A stretch of 64,000 nucleotides of DNA from Actinocorallia aurantiaca (GCF_039533685.1 NZ_BAAATZ010000003.1:248001-312000); one strand, 5' to 3'. Shown: positions 34,402 through 44,234, numbered from the stretch's first letter. Made by a program: numbers and translations. Notes: generated from the sequence alone by a model not told the origin.

Positions 34402-36300
34402 GTGGAAACACATCTGACCGCCGCCACCGGGCTCCAGTCGCTCGCCTGGCTGCTGATCGCGCTGCCCCTCGCGGGGTCGGCGATCCTGCTGCTGGGCGGA
34501 CGCGCCACCGACAGATGGGGCCACTACCTGGCCACCATCCTGTCGGGGGGCGCGTTCGTCCTCGGCTTCCTCATGTTCTGGCAGATGCTCGGCTACCCGG
34601 GCGAGGAGCGCGCCAGGAGCGTGCACCTCTACCAGTTCATCCAGACCGGCTCGGTCGACGTCGACATGGGCCTGCTGCTGGACCAGCTGTCCATCAGCTT
34701 CGTGCTGCTCATCACGTTCGTCGGCACGCTGATCCACGTGTACTCGATCGGCTACATGGCCGAGGACAAGAACCGGCGCAGGTTCTTCGCCTACCTGAAC
34801 CTGTTCGTCGCGGCCATGCTCCTGCTGGTGCTGGCCGACAACTACCTCGGCCTGTTCGTCGGCTGGGAGGGCGTGGGCCTCGCCTCGTACCTGCTCATCG
34901 GGTTCTGGCAGCACAAGCCCACCGCGGCCGTCGCGGCCAAGAAGGCGTTCGTCGTCAACCGGGTCGGTGACCTGGGCCTGGCGATCGCGATGATGCTCAT
35001 GTTCGCGACCTTCGGCACCGTCTCCTACACGCAGGTCTTCGGCCTCGTGGAGAACCCGGCGGTGTCCGAGGGCGTCATGACCGCGCTCGGCCTGCTCCTG
35101 CTGCTGGGCGCCTGCGGCAAGTCCGCCCAGCTGCCGCTGCAGTCCTGGCTCCTGGACGCCATGGAGGGCCCGACCCCCGTGTCGGCGCTCATCCACGCCG
35201 CCACCATGGTCACCGCGGGCGTCTACCTGATCGTCCGCTCCGGCGCGATCTTCGAGGCGTCCCCGAGCGCCCAGCTGGTGGTCACCATCGTCGGAGCGGC
35301 CACGCTGCTCGCCGGTGCGATCATCGGTTGCGCCAAGGACGACATCAAGAAGGCCCTGGCCGGCTCGACCATGTCGCAGATCGGCTACATGGTGCTGGCC
35401 GCGGGCCTCGGCCCCGTCGGCTACGTCGTGGCCATCGGCCACCTCATCACCCACGGCTTCTTCAAGGCCGGGATGTTCCTCGGCGCGGGCTCGGTCATGC
35501 ACGCGATGGAAGACGACGTGAACATGCGCAGGTACGGCGCGCTCCGCAAGGTGCTGCCGATCACCTTCGGGACGTTCTTCATCGGCTACCTCGCGATCAT
35601 CGGAGTGCCGCCCTTCGCCGGCTTCTTCACCAAGGAGGGCATCATCGAGGCCGCCTGGGACCAGAACGCGGTCCTGGGCGTGTGCGCGATCGTCGGCGCC
35701 GCCGTCACCGCGTTCTACATGTCGCGGCTGATGTTCATGACCTTCTTCGGGCAGAAGCGCTGGGACCCCGACGTGCACCCGCACGAGTCGCCCGCCGTGA
35801 TGACCGTCCCGCTGGTCATCCTGGGGATCGGCTCGGCCGGCATGGGCGCGTTCCTGATGCTGGGCGACCGGTTCGGGTCGTTCCTGGAGCCGGTCACCCG
35901 CACCCCGCACGCCGAGCACCACCTGTTCACCCTCAACGGGGTCATCACCCTGGTGCTGGTGGTCATCGGCGTGATCATCGCCTGGGTGAAGTACGGAGCC
36001 AGGCCGGTGCCCGAGACGGCGCCCCAGGGCTCCGCGCTCACCACCTTCGCCCGCAAGGACCTGTACGGGGACGCCCTGAACGAGTCGCTGCTCATGCGGC
36101 CCGGCCAGTGGCTGACCCGGCTCGCGGTGTTCTTCGACAACCGGGGCGTGGACGGGGTCGTCAACGGCCTCGCCGCGCTCATCGGCGGCACGTCCGGCCG
36201 GGTCCGAAGGCTGCAGACCGGCTACGTCCGGTCCTACGCCCTGTCCATGTTCCTCGGCGCGGGCCTCCTCGTCGCCGCTCTGCTGGTGGTGAGGCTCTGA
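34402..36300 (+). CDS. nuoL: NADH-quinone oxidoreductase subunit L
   Basis: Largest antiporter-like proton pump subunit, 632 residues with about 16 helices and the long lateral C-terminal helix. Signatures: FVGWEGVGLASYLLIGFW and SALIHAATMVTAGVYLIVRS, with the conserved lysines in the discontinuous helices (DIKKALAGSTMSQIGYM). It starts at GTG 34402. The stop shares its last base with the nuoM ATG. Confidence 0.96.
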   Translation: METHLTAATGLQSLAWLLIALPLAGSAILLLGGRATDRWGHYLATILSGGAFVLGFLMFWQMLGYPGEERARSVHLYQFIQTGSVDVDMGLLLDQLSISFVLLITFVGTLIHVYSIGYMAEDKNRRRFFAYLNLFVAAMLLLVLADNYLGLFVGWEGVGLASYLLIGFWQHKPTAAVAAKKAFVVNRVGDLGLAIAMMLMFATFGTVSYTQVFGLVENPAVSEGVMTALGLLLLLGACGKSAQLPLQSWLLDAMEGPTPVSALIHAATMVTAGVYLIVRSGAIFEASPSAQLVVTIVGAATLLAGAIIGCAKDDIKKALAGSTMSQIGYMVLAAGLGPVGYVVAIGHLITHGFFKAGMFLGAGSVMHAMEDDVNMRRYGALRKVLPITFGTFFIGYLAIIGVPPFAGFFTKEGIIEAAWDQNAVLGVCAIVGAAVTAFYMSRLMFMTFFGQKRWDPDVHPHESPAVMTVPLVILGIGSAGMGAFLMLGDRFGSFLEPVTRTPHAEHHLFTLNGVITLVLVVIGVIIAWVKYGARPVPETAPQGSALTTFARKDLYGDALNESLLMRPGQWLTRLAVFFDNRGVDGVVNGLAALIGGTSGRVRRLQTGYVRSYALSMFLGAGLLVAALLVVRL

Positions 36301-37838
36301 TGTTGACCGCACTCATCGCCCTTCCGGCCCTGGGGGCGCTGGCCGTCGGCCTGCTCCCCAGGGGGAAGGACGATCTGGCCAAGCTGGTCGCGCTGGTCGT
36401 CTCGGTGGCCGTCGCGGTGTACGCGATCGTGGTGGCCTTCGGGTACGACACCGCGTCCACCGAACGCTTCCAGTTCAATGAGACGTACTGGTGGATCGAG
36501 TCGTTCGGCGTGCACTGGGCGCTCGGACTCGACGGCGTCTCGCTGACGCTCGTCCTGCTGTCGGTCCTGCTCGTCCCGGTGGTCATGCTGGCCAGCTGGA
36601 CGTCGGCCGACCGGTACGGAGGGGCGTCCACCGACGACGTCCCCGAGCGTTCGGTGAAGACGTACTTCGCGCTGATCCTCCTCATGGAGGCGATGATGAT
36701 CGGCGTCTTCGCGGCGACCGACGTCTTCCTCTTCTACGTCTTCTTCGAGGCCATCCTCATCCCGGCCTACTTCCTCATCGGCCGGTACGGCGGGCCGCAG
36801 CGCTCGTACGCGGCGGTCAAGTTCCTGCTGTACTCGCTGTTCGGCGGGCTGCTCATGCTGGCCGCCGTCATCGGCCTGTACGTGGTCGCCGGCAAGAACT
36901 CGTTCCTGCTGACCGAACTGACCGGGCTGGACATCCACCCGACCACCGCCAAGTGGCTCTTCCTCGGCTTCTTCATCGCGTTCGCGATCAAGGCGCCGAT
37001 GGTGCCGGTGCACACCTGGCTGCCGGACACCGCCGGGCAGGCCCCGGCGGGCGCGCTGGTGCTGATCGTCGGCGTGCTCGACAAGATCGGCACCTACGGC
37101 ATGATCCGGTTCTGCCTGGAGCTGTTCCCCGGAGCCTCCAAGTGGGCCACGCCGGTGGTCATCACCCTCGCGGTGATCAGCATCGTCTACGGCGCGGTCC
37201 TGGCCATCGGCCAGGTCGACCTCAAGCGGCTCGTCGCCTACACCTCGGTCAGCCACTTCGGGTTCATCGTGCTGGGCATCTTCGCGATGACGACGGCCGC
37301 CCAGTCCGGCGCCATGCTCTACATGGTCAACCACGGGTTCTCCACGGGCGCGCTGTTCCTGGCCGTCGGATTCCTGATCTCCCGGGGAGGCTCGGCCCGG
37401 ATCGACGCCTACGGCGGAGTCCAGAAGGTCGCGCCGCTGCTGGCGGGGACGTTCCTGGTGGCGGGCCTGTCCGGGCTGGCGCTGCCGGGGCTGTCGTCGT
37501 TCGTCTCGGAGTTCCTGGTGCTGGTCGGGACGTTCTCGCAGTACAAGGTGGCCGCGATCGTCGCGACCTCCGGCATCGTGCTGGCCGCGATCTACATCCT
37601 GTGGGTCTACCAGCGGGTCGCCGGCGGTCCGTCCCTGGTCAGCTTCCCCGATCTGGGCAAGCGCGAGCTCGCCGCGATCGGGCCGATTCTGGCGATCATC
37701 GTGGCGCTCGGCTTCTTCCCGCAGCCGATCCTCAAGGTGATCAACCCCTCCGTGGAGCGCACTCTGACGGTCGTGGAGAAGACCGACCCGGAGCCCACCG
37801 TCGCAGAGGCTCCTACTAACACGGGAGTGAAGCCGTGA
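36300..37838 (+). CDS. nuoM: NADH-quinone oxidoreductase subunit M
   Basis: Antiporter-like proton pump subunit, 512 residues, about 14 helices. Family blocks: ALGLDGVSLTLVLLSVLLVP, the pump Glu in FVFFEAILIPAYFLIG-like context (FYVFFEAILIPAYFLIGRYG), and AIKAPMVPVHTWLPDT. DLKRLVAYTSVSHFGF follows. The start ATG overlaps the nuoL stop by one base and the stop overlaps nuoN by GTGA. Confidence 0.96.
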   Translation: MLTALIALPALGALAVGLLPRGKDDLAKLVALVVSVAVAVYAIVVAFGYDTASTERFQFNETYWWIESFGVHWALGLDGVSLTLVLLSVLLVPVVMLASWTSADRYGGASTDDVPERSVKTYFALILLMEAMMIGVFAATDVFLFYVFFEAILIPAYFLIGRYGGPQRSYAAVKFLLYSLFGGLLMLAAVIGLYVVAGKNSFLLTELTGLDIHPTTAKWLFLGFFIAFAIKAPMVPVHTWLPDTAGQAPAGALVLIVGVLDKIGTYGMIRFCLELFPGASKWATPVVITLAVISIVYGAVLAIGQVDLKRLVAYTSVSHFGFIVLGIFAMTTAAQSGAMLYMVNHGFSTGALFLAVGFLISRGGSARIDAYGGVQKVAPLLAGTFLVAGLSGLALPGLSSFVSEFLVLVGTFSQYKVAAIVATSGIVLAAIYILWVYQRVAGGPSLVSFPDLGKRELAAIGPILAIIVALGFFPQPILKVINPSVERTLTVVEKTDPEPTVAEAPTNTGVKP

Positions 37839-39436
37839 CCGGTTCAGTTCTCGCCGCGGGGGACATCCCCGCACCGCACATCGAATACGGCCTCGTCGCC
37901 CCGCTGCTGATCGTCCTCGGGACGGCGGTGCTCGGCGTCCTGGTCGAGGCGGTCTTCGGCCGGGAATGGCGGCCGAAGGTCCAGGTGCCGCTGGCCTTCG
38001 CCGGCCTCGGCGGGGCGTTCGTGTGGACCGTCATCCTGGCGGTCAACGGCGACCCGCACCAGGTGGCGGCCGAAGGGGCGCTCGGCATCGACGGGCCGAC
38101 CCTCTTCATCCAGGGCACGATCCTGGTGCTGGCGATGCTCAGCATGCTGCTCATCGCCGACCGCAGCCAGGACACGTTCGCGGCGCAGGCCGCGGCGCTG
38201 CCCGGCACCGACGCCGAGGCCAGGGCCTCGGCGGGCGGGGCCATGCACACCGAGATCTACCCGCTCTCGATGTTCGCCATCGGCGGCATGCTGATGTTCC
38301 CGGCCTCCAACGACCTGCTCACGATGTTCGTGGCGCTGGAGGTCATGTCCCTGCCGCTGTACCTGCTGTGCGGGCTCGCGCGCCGCCGTCGCCTCCTCTC
38401 GCAGGAGGCGGCGGTCAAGTACTTCCTGCTCGGCTCGTTCTCCTCGGCGTTCTTCCTGTTCGGCATCGCGCTGCTGTACGGCTACTCGGGCAGCATGACG
38501 CTCGGGGACATCGCCCAGGTCGTCCAGACGGGGCAGACCATCGTCCCGGCCGAGGTCGCGGGCAGGGTCCAGCCGCAGGAGGCCACCGACGTGCTCCTGT
38601 ACGCGGGCGTGGCGCTGCTGGCGGTCGGCCTGCTGTTCAAGCTGGGCGCGGTGCCGTTCCACTCCTGGAAGCCCGACGTCTACCAGGGCGCGCCGACCCC
38701 GGTCACCGCGCTCATGGCGTCCGGGACCCTGGTCGCGGCCGTCGGCGCGCTGCTGCGCGTGTTCTACGTCGCACTGGAGAACATGCGCTGGGACTGGCGG
38801 CCGATGATGTGGGCTGTGGCCATCATCACGATGGTCGTCGGCGCGGTCGTCGCGATCACCCAGACGGACATCAAGCGGCTGCTGGCCTACTCGTCCATCG
38901 CGCACGCGGGCTTCCTGCTCACGGGCGTGATCGCGACCTCGGAGAACGGCCTCTCGTCGGTGCTGTTCTACCTGGCCGCCTACGGCGCGACCACCATCGG
39001 GGCCTTCGCCGTCGTCACGATGGTGCGCGACTCCAGCGGCGAGGCGGGGCACCTGTCCCGCTGGGCCGGGCTGGGCAAGCGCTCCCCGGCGGTCGCGGGG
39101 ATCTTCGCGTTCTTCCTGCTGGCGTTCGCCGGCATCCCGCTGACCAGCGGGTTCACCGGGAAGTTCGCGGTGTTCCGGGCGGCCGTCGAGGGCGGGGCCG
39201 CGCCCCTGGTGGTGGTCGGCGTGCTCAGTTCGGCCGTCGCCGCCTTCTTCTACGTACGGGTGATCGTGCTCATGTTCTTCAGCGACCCCGAGCCCGAAGG
39301 ACCGTCCGTCGTGGTGGCACCTGCCACCGCGGCGGCCGTGGCCCTGGGGCTTGCGGCTACTGTGGTACTCGGCGTGTTGCCGCAGCCGCTGCTGGATCTG
39401 GCTGGTCAGGCCGCCGGTCAGCTTTTCGTACGTTAG
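37835..39436 (+). CDS. nuoN: NADH-quinone oxidoreductase subunit N
   Basis: Third antiporter-like proton pump subunit, 533 residues with about 14 helices. FVALEVMSLPLYLLCGLARR contains the pump Glu. PFHSWKPDVYQGAPTPVTAL and DIKRLLAYSSIAHAGFLLTG are family blocks. It starts at GTG 37835. It is the last nuo gene, and the polyprenyl synthase starts only 14 bases after its stop, so that gene is probably read from the same transcript. Confidence 0.96.
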   Translation: MTGSVLAAGDIPAPHIEYGLVAPLLIVLGTAVLGVLVEAVFGREWRPKVQVPLAFAGLGGAFVWTVILAVNGDPHQVAAEGALGIDGPTLFIQGTILVLAMLSMLLIADRSQDTFAAQAAALPGTDAEARASAGGAMHTEIYPLSMFAIGGMLMFPASNDLLTMFVALEVMSLPLYLLCGLARRRRLLSQEAAVKYFLLGSFSSAFFLFGIALLYGYSGSMTLGDIAQVVQTGQTIVPAEVAGRVQPQEATDVLLYAGVALLAVGLLFKLGAVPFHSWKPDVYQGAPTPVTALMASGTLVAAVGALLRVFYVALENMRWDWRPMMWAVAIITMVVGAVVAITQTDIKRLLAYSSIAHAGFLLTGVIATSENGLSSVLFYLAAYGATTIGAFAVVTMVRDSSGEAGHLSRWAGLGKRSPAVAGIFAFFLLAFAGIPLTSGFTGKFAVFRAAVEGGAAPLVVVGVLSSAVAAFFYVRVIVLMFFSDPEPEGPSVVVAPATAAAVALGLAATVVLGVLPQPLLDLAGQAAGQLFVR

Positions 39437-39450
39437 AAGGGTCTACTCCT

Positions 39451-40446
39451 GTGGGTGCTGCCGTGCCGTTCGGTCTGCGAGTGGACGACGCGCTCGCCGC
39501 GCGGATGCAGCAGGGGCTCGTGGAAGTCGAGTCCCTGCTGCTGGAGACGGTCGACAGCGAGGAGTCGCTGCTCACCGAGGCGTCCCAGCATCTGGTGACG
39601 GCCGGCGGCAAGCGGTTCCGGCCCATGCTGGTGCTGCTGGCCGCGCAGTTCGGCGACCCGTCAGCATCCGGAGTCATCCCGTCCGCCGTCGTGGTGGAGC
39701 TGACCCATCTGGCGACGCTCTACCACGACGACGTGATGGACGAGGCCCCGCTGCGGCGGGGCCAGGCGTCCGCCAACTCGCGGTGGACCAACACCGTGGC
39801 GATCCTCACGGGCGACTACCTGTTCGCCAGGGCCTCCGACCTCCTGGCCGACCTCGGCACCGACGCGGTGCGGATCCAGGCCCGGACGTTCGCCCGGCTG
39901 GTGCGGGGCCAGATCCAGGAGACCGTGGGCGTCCCCGGCGACGGCGACCCGCTCAAGCACTACCTGCAGGTGGTCGCGGACAAGACCGCCTCGCTGATCG
40001 CGACCTCCGGCCAGTTCGGGGCGATGATGGCCGGGGCCCCGTCCTCGGTCGTGGACACGCTGACCTCGGCCTGCGAGAAGATCGGCGTCGCCTTCCAGCT
40101 CTCCGACGACATCCTGGACGTGGCGTCCGAGTCCGACCAGTCGGGCAAGACTCCCGGCACCGACCTGCGCGAGGGCATCCGGACGCTGCCGATGCTGCAC
40201 GTCCTGGCGGGCGACGACCCGGCCGACGCGCGGCTGCGGGAACTGCTGTCCGGACCGATCCCCGACGACGGCGACCACGCCGAGGCGCTGGCCCTGCTGC
40301 GGGCGCACCCGGCGATGGCGCGGGCCAAGGCCGACACCCGGCGGTGGGCCGAGGACGCGCGGGCCGAACTGCTCACGCTGCCGGACGTGCCCGCGCGGGA
40401 CGCGCTGGCGAGCCTGTGCGACTACGTGGTGTCCCGGACGGGCTGA
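39451..40446 (+). CDS. Long-chain polyprenyl diphosphate synthase (menaquinone side chain)
   Basis: Trans-prenyl elongating enzyme, cytoplasmic. First Asp-rich motif YHDDVMDEAPLRRGQ (Asp93, Asp94, Asp97); second Asp-rich motif FQLSDDILDVASE. AGGKRFRPML binds the allylic substrate. The residue pattern before the first motif lacks bulky aromatics (LTHLATLYHDDVMD: Ala and Tyr at the usual chain-length positions), which fits a long product, but length cannot be fixed by eye. It starts at GTG 39451 with AGAAGGG upstream (331 residues). Placement after nuoN, with menG and the MenJ-like gene upstream of nuoA, argues that it makes the menaquinone tail. Confidence 0.9.
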   Translation: MGAAVPFGLRVDDALAARMQQGLVEVESLLLETVDSEESLLTEASQHLVTAGGKRFRPMLVLLAAQFGDPSASGVIPSAVVVELTHLATLYHDDVMDEAPLRRGQASANSRWTNTVAILTGDYLFARASDLLADLGTDAVRIQARTFARLVRGQIQETVGVPGDGDPLKHYLQVVADKTASLIATSGQFGAMMAGAPSSVVDTLTSACEKIGVAFQLSDDILDVASESDQSGKTPGTDLREGIRTLPMLHVLAGDDPADARLRELLSGPIPDDGDHAEALALLRAHPAMARAKADTRRWAEDARAELLTLPDVPARDALASLCDYVVSRTG

Positions 40447-40476
40447 GGCCACTCCTGGGGCCGCGGCCCCCCGCGC

Positions 40477-41118
40477 TCAGTTCTTGGTGAGGTAGAACAT
40501 GCCGGCGGCGCCGTCCGTCGACTGCGTGGCCTTGGCGAGCTTCTTCAGCGGGATGACGTGCGTGCCGCCGTTGAAGTAGTAGTTGTACGGGTCCCAGACG
40601 GTGACGGTCTTGGCCTTCTTGTCGTAGCCGTAGGCGACGATCAGGTGCCCGGGGTTGCCGTCGATCAGACCCTTGTACCAGGGCAGGCGCTTCATGTAGA
40701 CCTGCAGCGGCACGGCCTTGCGCAGCACCCCGACGTCGTGGACGACGCGCTTGGCGAGCCTGCCGGGCTTGTTCACGTCGTAGACGAGGGAGAAGCGGTA
40801 GCCCTTCTTGGCCGCGTAGGAGTTCAGGACCCGGACGGCGTCGTAGTCGTAGGTGCCGTAAGGGGACCTGGTCTTCATCTTCTTGGCGAGGGTCTTCTGC
40901 CCCACCTTGATGCCCAGCTTCGCCAGGGAGACCGAGGCGCCGGTGGGCGCGCACCACAGCGGCCGCGACTGGTACACCTTGTTGATTTTCAGCGTGAGAC
41001 GCGAAGGGGAGCCCGTGAGGCTGATCCCCTTGGCCTCCGCGGGGGCCGGAGGCTGGAGCGCGACGAGCGCGGCGGTGAGCGCGGTGCCGGACACCAAGCT
41101 CGCGAGTACCTTGTTCAC
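40477..41118 (-). CDS. Secreted C39-like (papain-fold) peptidase domain protein
   Basis: 213-residue exported protein: signal peptide LASLVSGTALTAALVALQPP ending at AEAKG. A C39_2-type domain follows with nucleophile Cys56 in RPLWCAPTGASVSLAKLG, catalytic His158 in NPGHLIVAYGYD and Asp176 in VTVWDPYNYY. No other domain. It starts at GTG 41118 after GGAG. A leader-peptide-processing role is not indicated because no bacteriocin or ABC exporter gene is nearby; a wall or extracellular peptidase is more likely. It is convergent with the polyprenyl synthase. Confidence 0.78.
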   Translation of the reverse strand: MNKVLASLVSGTALTAALVALQPPAPAEAKGISLTGSPSRLTLKINKVYQSRPLWCAPTGASVSLAKLGIKVGQKTLAKKMKTRSPYGTYDYDAVRVLNSYAAKKGYRFSLVYDVNKPGRLAKRVVHDVGVLRKAVPLQVYMKRLPWYKGLIDGNPGHLIVAYGYDKKAKTVTVWDPYNYYFNGGTHVIPLKKLAKATQSTDGAAGMFYLTKN

Positions 41119-41192
41119 CTGGGTGGAACTCCGGACAGTCGGGGTGGTTCGTGCAGTAAGCCTGCCGAAGAGAACTGACCGGTGCAAGTGCC

Positions 41193-42092
41193 TCAAGCGG
41201 CCACAGTGACCGGTTCTTCGGTGCGAACTCTACGCGCCGTACGTAGAGCGTCCCAGGTGAGTACTGACAACGCCACCCAAACAAGGGTGAAACCCATCCA
41301 GCGGCTGGTCGGCATCGCCTCATGCTGTATCAGGAGTCCCACCAGGAACTGCAGTACCGGGGCGACGTACTGCAGGAGTCCCAGGCTGGTGAGCGGCAGG
41401 CGCTGGGCGGAGGCGTTGAAGAGCATCAGCGGGACGGCGGTGACGACGCCGAGGCTGAGGATCAGCAGGACGTTCCCGGTGCCGGCGTGCCCGAAGGCGG
41501 CGGTGTCCTGCGTCTGGATCCAGATCATCAGCCCCAGCGCGGGCAGGGCCAGGACGGCGCCCTCGACCGCCAGGCTCTCGGCGGAGGGCATCGCGGCGCT
41601 CTTCTTCATCAGCCCGTAGGTGCCGAACGTCAGGGCCAGGACCAGCGCGATCCACGGGGGCCTGCCGTAGTCGACGGTCAGCACCACCACCGCGGCGGCG
41701 CCGACGGCCAGGGCGCCCCACTGCCAGGGCCGCAGCCGCTCCCGCAGCAGCACGACGCCGATCAGGACGGTGATCAGGGGGTTGATGAAGTAGCCGAGGG
41801 AGGCCTCGATGGTGTGGCCGGAGTTGACCGCGACGATGTAGGTGCCCCAGTTGACCGCGATCACTGTCGCGGCGACGGTCAGGAGCAGCCACTGGCGGCG
41901 GGTCATGCGGCGGATCCAGCTCCAGCCGCGGGTGACGGCCAGCAGCAGTCCCATGCTCACCAGGGTCCAGATGACGCGGTGGGCCAGGACCTCGTCCGCC
42001 CCGGCCGGCTTGAGGAGCGGGAAGTACAGGGGAAACAGGCCCCAGATGGCATAAGCCGCGAAGCCGTACACCAACCCCTTTTTTGCTTCCAT
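41193..42092 (-). CDS. rarD: RarD/EamA family permease
   Basis: Ten-helix drug/metabolite transporter superfamily protein of 299 residues. The RarD signature at the N-terminus is KGLVYGFAAYAIWGLFPLYF, followed by VLAHRVIWTL; GYFINPLITVLIGVVLLRER ends the first repeat and GLLQYVAPVLQFLVG the second. The transported compound is unknown; RarD itself was linked to chloramphenicol sensitivity in Gram-negatives. Its last residues overlap the upstream region of the C39-like gene, 74 bases away. Divergent from msrA across 119 bases. Confidence 0.9.
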   Translation of the reverse strand: MEAKKGLVYGFAAYAIWGLFPLYFPLLKPAGADEVLAHRVIWTLVSMGLLLAVTRGWSWIRRMTRRQWLLLTVAATVIAVNWGTYIVAVNSGHTIEASLGYFINPLITVLIGVVLLRERLRPWQWGALAVGAAAVVVLTVDYGRPPWIALVLALTFGTYGLMKKSAAMPSAESLAVEGAVLALPALGLMIWIQTQDTAAFGHAGTGNVLLILSLGVVTAVPLMLFNASAQRLPLTSLGLLQYVAPVLQFLVGLLIQHEAMPTSRWMGFTLVWVALSVLTWDALRTARRVRTEEPVTVAA

Positions 42093-42199
42093 AAGGCGCA
42101 GGCTATCAATCTGTAATGACCGATACCAGAGTCGCTCATGTCACCCTCTACTGTCCGGCATGGCGCCCCCGGAAGGGGAGCGCCGCGTCCCGGACGGGT

Positions 42200-42205
42200 T
42201 AGTCT
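42200..42205 (+). promoter_or_regulatory. Minus-10 box of predicted leaderless msrA transcript
   Basis: TAGTCT (TANNNT) ends 6 bases before GTG 42212, and no Shine-Dalgarno is present. Confidence 0.55.
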
Positions 42206-42211
42206 GACAAC

Positions 42212-42868
<657 letters not shown>

Positions 42869-42887
42869 GCTGATCTTCCGGCCAAGG

Positions 42888-42909
42888 GGTGGTACCACTC
42901 GGTGGTACC
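42888..42909. promoter_or_regulatory. Tandem GGTGGTACC operator before the toxin-antitoxin pair
   Basis: GGTGGTACC occurs at 42888-42896 and again at 42901-42909, 13 bases apart; the first is part of the perfect palindrome GTGGTACCAC (42889-42898). It ends 8 bases before the antitoxin ATG, as expected for autorepression by a ribbon-helix-helix antitoxin. Confidence 0.6.
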
Positions 42910-42917
42910 GTGCGGGT

Positions 42918-43118
42918 ATGGCTGAGACCCGGTTGCGTCTGCCCGACGAGATCTACGAGCAGATCAAGCAGATCGCTCAAGGCGATGAGCAGAGCGTCAA
43001 CTCCGCGATGGTCCTGGCGATCGAGGAGTACATCACTCGGCGACGGCGTGACCGGTATGCGGCGATCGGCAGGAAGGTCGCGCAACGCGACCGTGAACTG
43101 CTGGATCGCCTCGCGTGA
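42918..43118 (+). CDS. Arc/ribbon-helix-helix-type antitoxin of a Doc-like system
   Basis: 66-residue protein starting MAETRLRLPDEIYEQIKQIA, the beta-strand plus helix pattern of ribbon-helix-helix DNA-binding proteins, with a basic C-terminal half (YITRRRRDRYAAIGRKVAQR) that would wrap the toxin. Expected to neutralise the downstream Doc-like protein and repress its own promoter at the tandem repeats 42888-42909. GTGA overlap with the toxin gene (43115-43118). Confidence 0.82.
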   Translation: MAETRLRLPDEIYEQIKQIAQGDEQSVNSAMVLAIEEYITRRRRDRYAAIGRKVAQRDRELLDRLA

Positions 43119-43504
43119 CCTCCTTCCCCACCATAGAGGACGTCCTCGCGCTGGCCGATGCCCTGCTCCCGGTCGTCGAACTGCGAGACGGCGGGCTCCT
43201 GCACGCGGCGGTGCTGCGACCACAGACGTCGGTGTTCGGCGGAGACGCCTATCCGGACCTTTGGGAGAAGGCCGCGGCGCTGATGCACAGCGTCGTTCTG
43301 GGCCACCCTCTGGTGGACGGCAACAAGCGGCTGTGCTGGGCCGCCGCCGTGGCCTTCCTCGAAGACAACGGCGAGGTCCTCGACTACCGGGACGTCGATG
43401 AGGCGGAGAGCATCATCATCTCCCTGGCGAAGGGAGAGATGGACGACATCCCCGAATTGGCACGCCGTCTGCGAGACCTCCGCAGCGCACCGGGAACGGA
43501 GTAG
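43115..43504 (+). CDS. Doc/Fic-family toxin
   Basis: 129-residue Fic-fold protein with the active-site loop HPLVDGNKRLCW (residues 64-75), matching HxFxDGNxR with Leu at the Phe position. Doc toxins phosphorylate elongation factor EF-Tu and arrest translation; other Fic proteins AMPylate targets. The short length and death-on-curing context favour Doc. FGGDAYPDLWEKAAALMHSV is the upstream helix typical of Doc. It starts at GTG 43115, translationally coupled to the antitoxin. Confidence 0.87.
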   Translation: MTSFPTIEDVLALADALLPVVELRDGGLLHAAVLRPQTSVFGGDAYPDLWEKAAALMHSVVLGHPLVDGNKRLCWAAAVAFLEDNGEVLDYRDVDEAESIIISLAKGEMDDIPELARRLRDLRSAPGTE

Positions 43505-43583
43505 GCGTGCTGCCCTCCGGAGCGTGCTCGACCGTGGCGAGAGCGAAGAAGCGGCGGCGAGCAGGATCCAAGGGGGCGATGCG

Positions 43584-44195
43584 ATGCCCGGGAGTCACAT
43601 GATCTCGGCTGAAACGCCGCTGCTGCCGGACGTGGTCCGGGTCTACCCGTTCTCCTGGGGTTCAGGCTTCGTCTGGCCGTCGGGGACGGAGGAGAGCGAG
43701 AAGAATCTGGCCTACGCGCGGGACGTGCTCGAAGCATGTCTGCCACGGGCCGTGCTCGCCTTGCCCGAGCCGCCGGAGGAGCCGGTCGTCTGGGGTTGTG
43801 AGGACGACGCGTACCCCGAGTGGACCGGGATCCGGGCCGTTCTGCGCGAGCGCATGCCCTACGCCCGGGACGTCACCGCCGAGCGCATGGCCGATGTCGA
43901 GGCCGAGTGCGCCCGCCAGGGCATCGACACCACGGACTTCGAGGAGGTCTGGACGCGGCGCATCACCGCCTGGATCGCCGAGCAGACCATGCACTGGTGC
44001 GGCCTCATGGTCGATGACGAAGAGGCGCTCACGCCCTGGCTCATGGACCTCGCCGAGCTGTACGTGCAACGGGGGATGGCCGCCGAGAAGGCCGTGTGGG
44101 CACTCCGCTGCACCAAGGCCGTGCCCGAGAGCCGTGCGGCTCTGACGCGACTGGACGCGTACATGGGGACTGCCGGACGAGGTCCGGCGGTGTGA
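43584..44195 (+). CDS. Hypothetical acidic protein (203 aa)
   Basis: No family recognised. ATG 43584 follows AAGGGGG at good spacing; a second ATG at 43599 is possible. The protein is acidic and rich in tryptophan (SWGSGFVWPSG, WGCEDDAYPEWTG, WTRRITAWIAEQTMHWCG) and mostly helical in its second half (LMDLAELYVQRGMAAEKAVW). No signal peptide or membrane helix. It lies 79 bases after the toxin gene; a functional link to the toxin-antitoxin pair is possible but unsupported. It converges on the oxidoreductase gene. Confidence 0.72.
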   Translation: MPGSHMISAETPLLPDVVRVYPFSWGSGFVWPSGTEESEKNLAYARDVLEACLPRAVLALPEPPEEPVVWGCEDDAYPEWTGIRAVLRERMPYARDVTAERMADVEAECARQGIDTTDFEEVWTRRITAWIAEQTMHWCGLMVDDEEALTPWLMDLAELYVQRGMAAEKAVWALRCTKAVPESRAALTRLDAYMGTAGRGPAV

Positions 44196-44234
44196 AGAGG
44201 GCCGGGAGCGGTGGCGGCCGTTGGTGGATACGGT

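Noticed and set aside
40457..40470. Palindrome GGGGCCGCGGCCCC between polyprenyl synthase and the C39-like gene
   Set aside because: No loop and very GC-rich; could help terminate converging transcripts but equally expected by composition.
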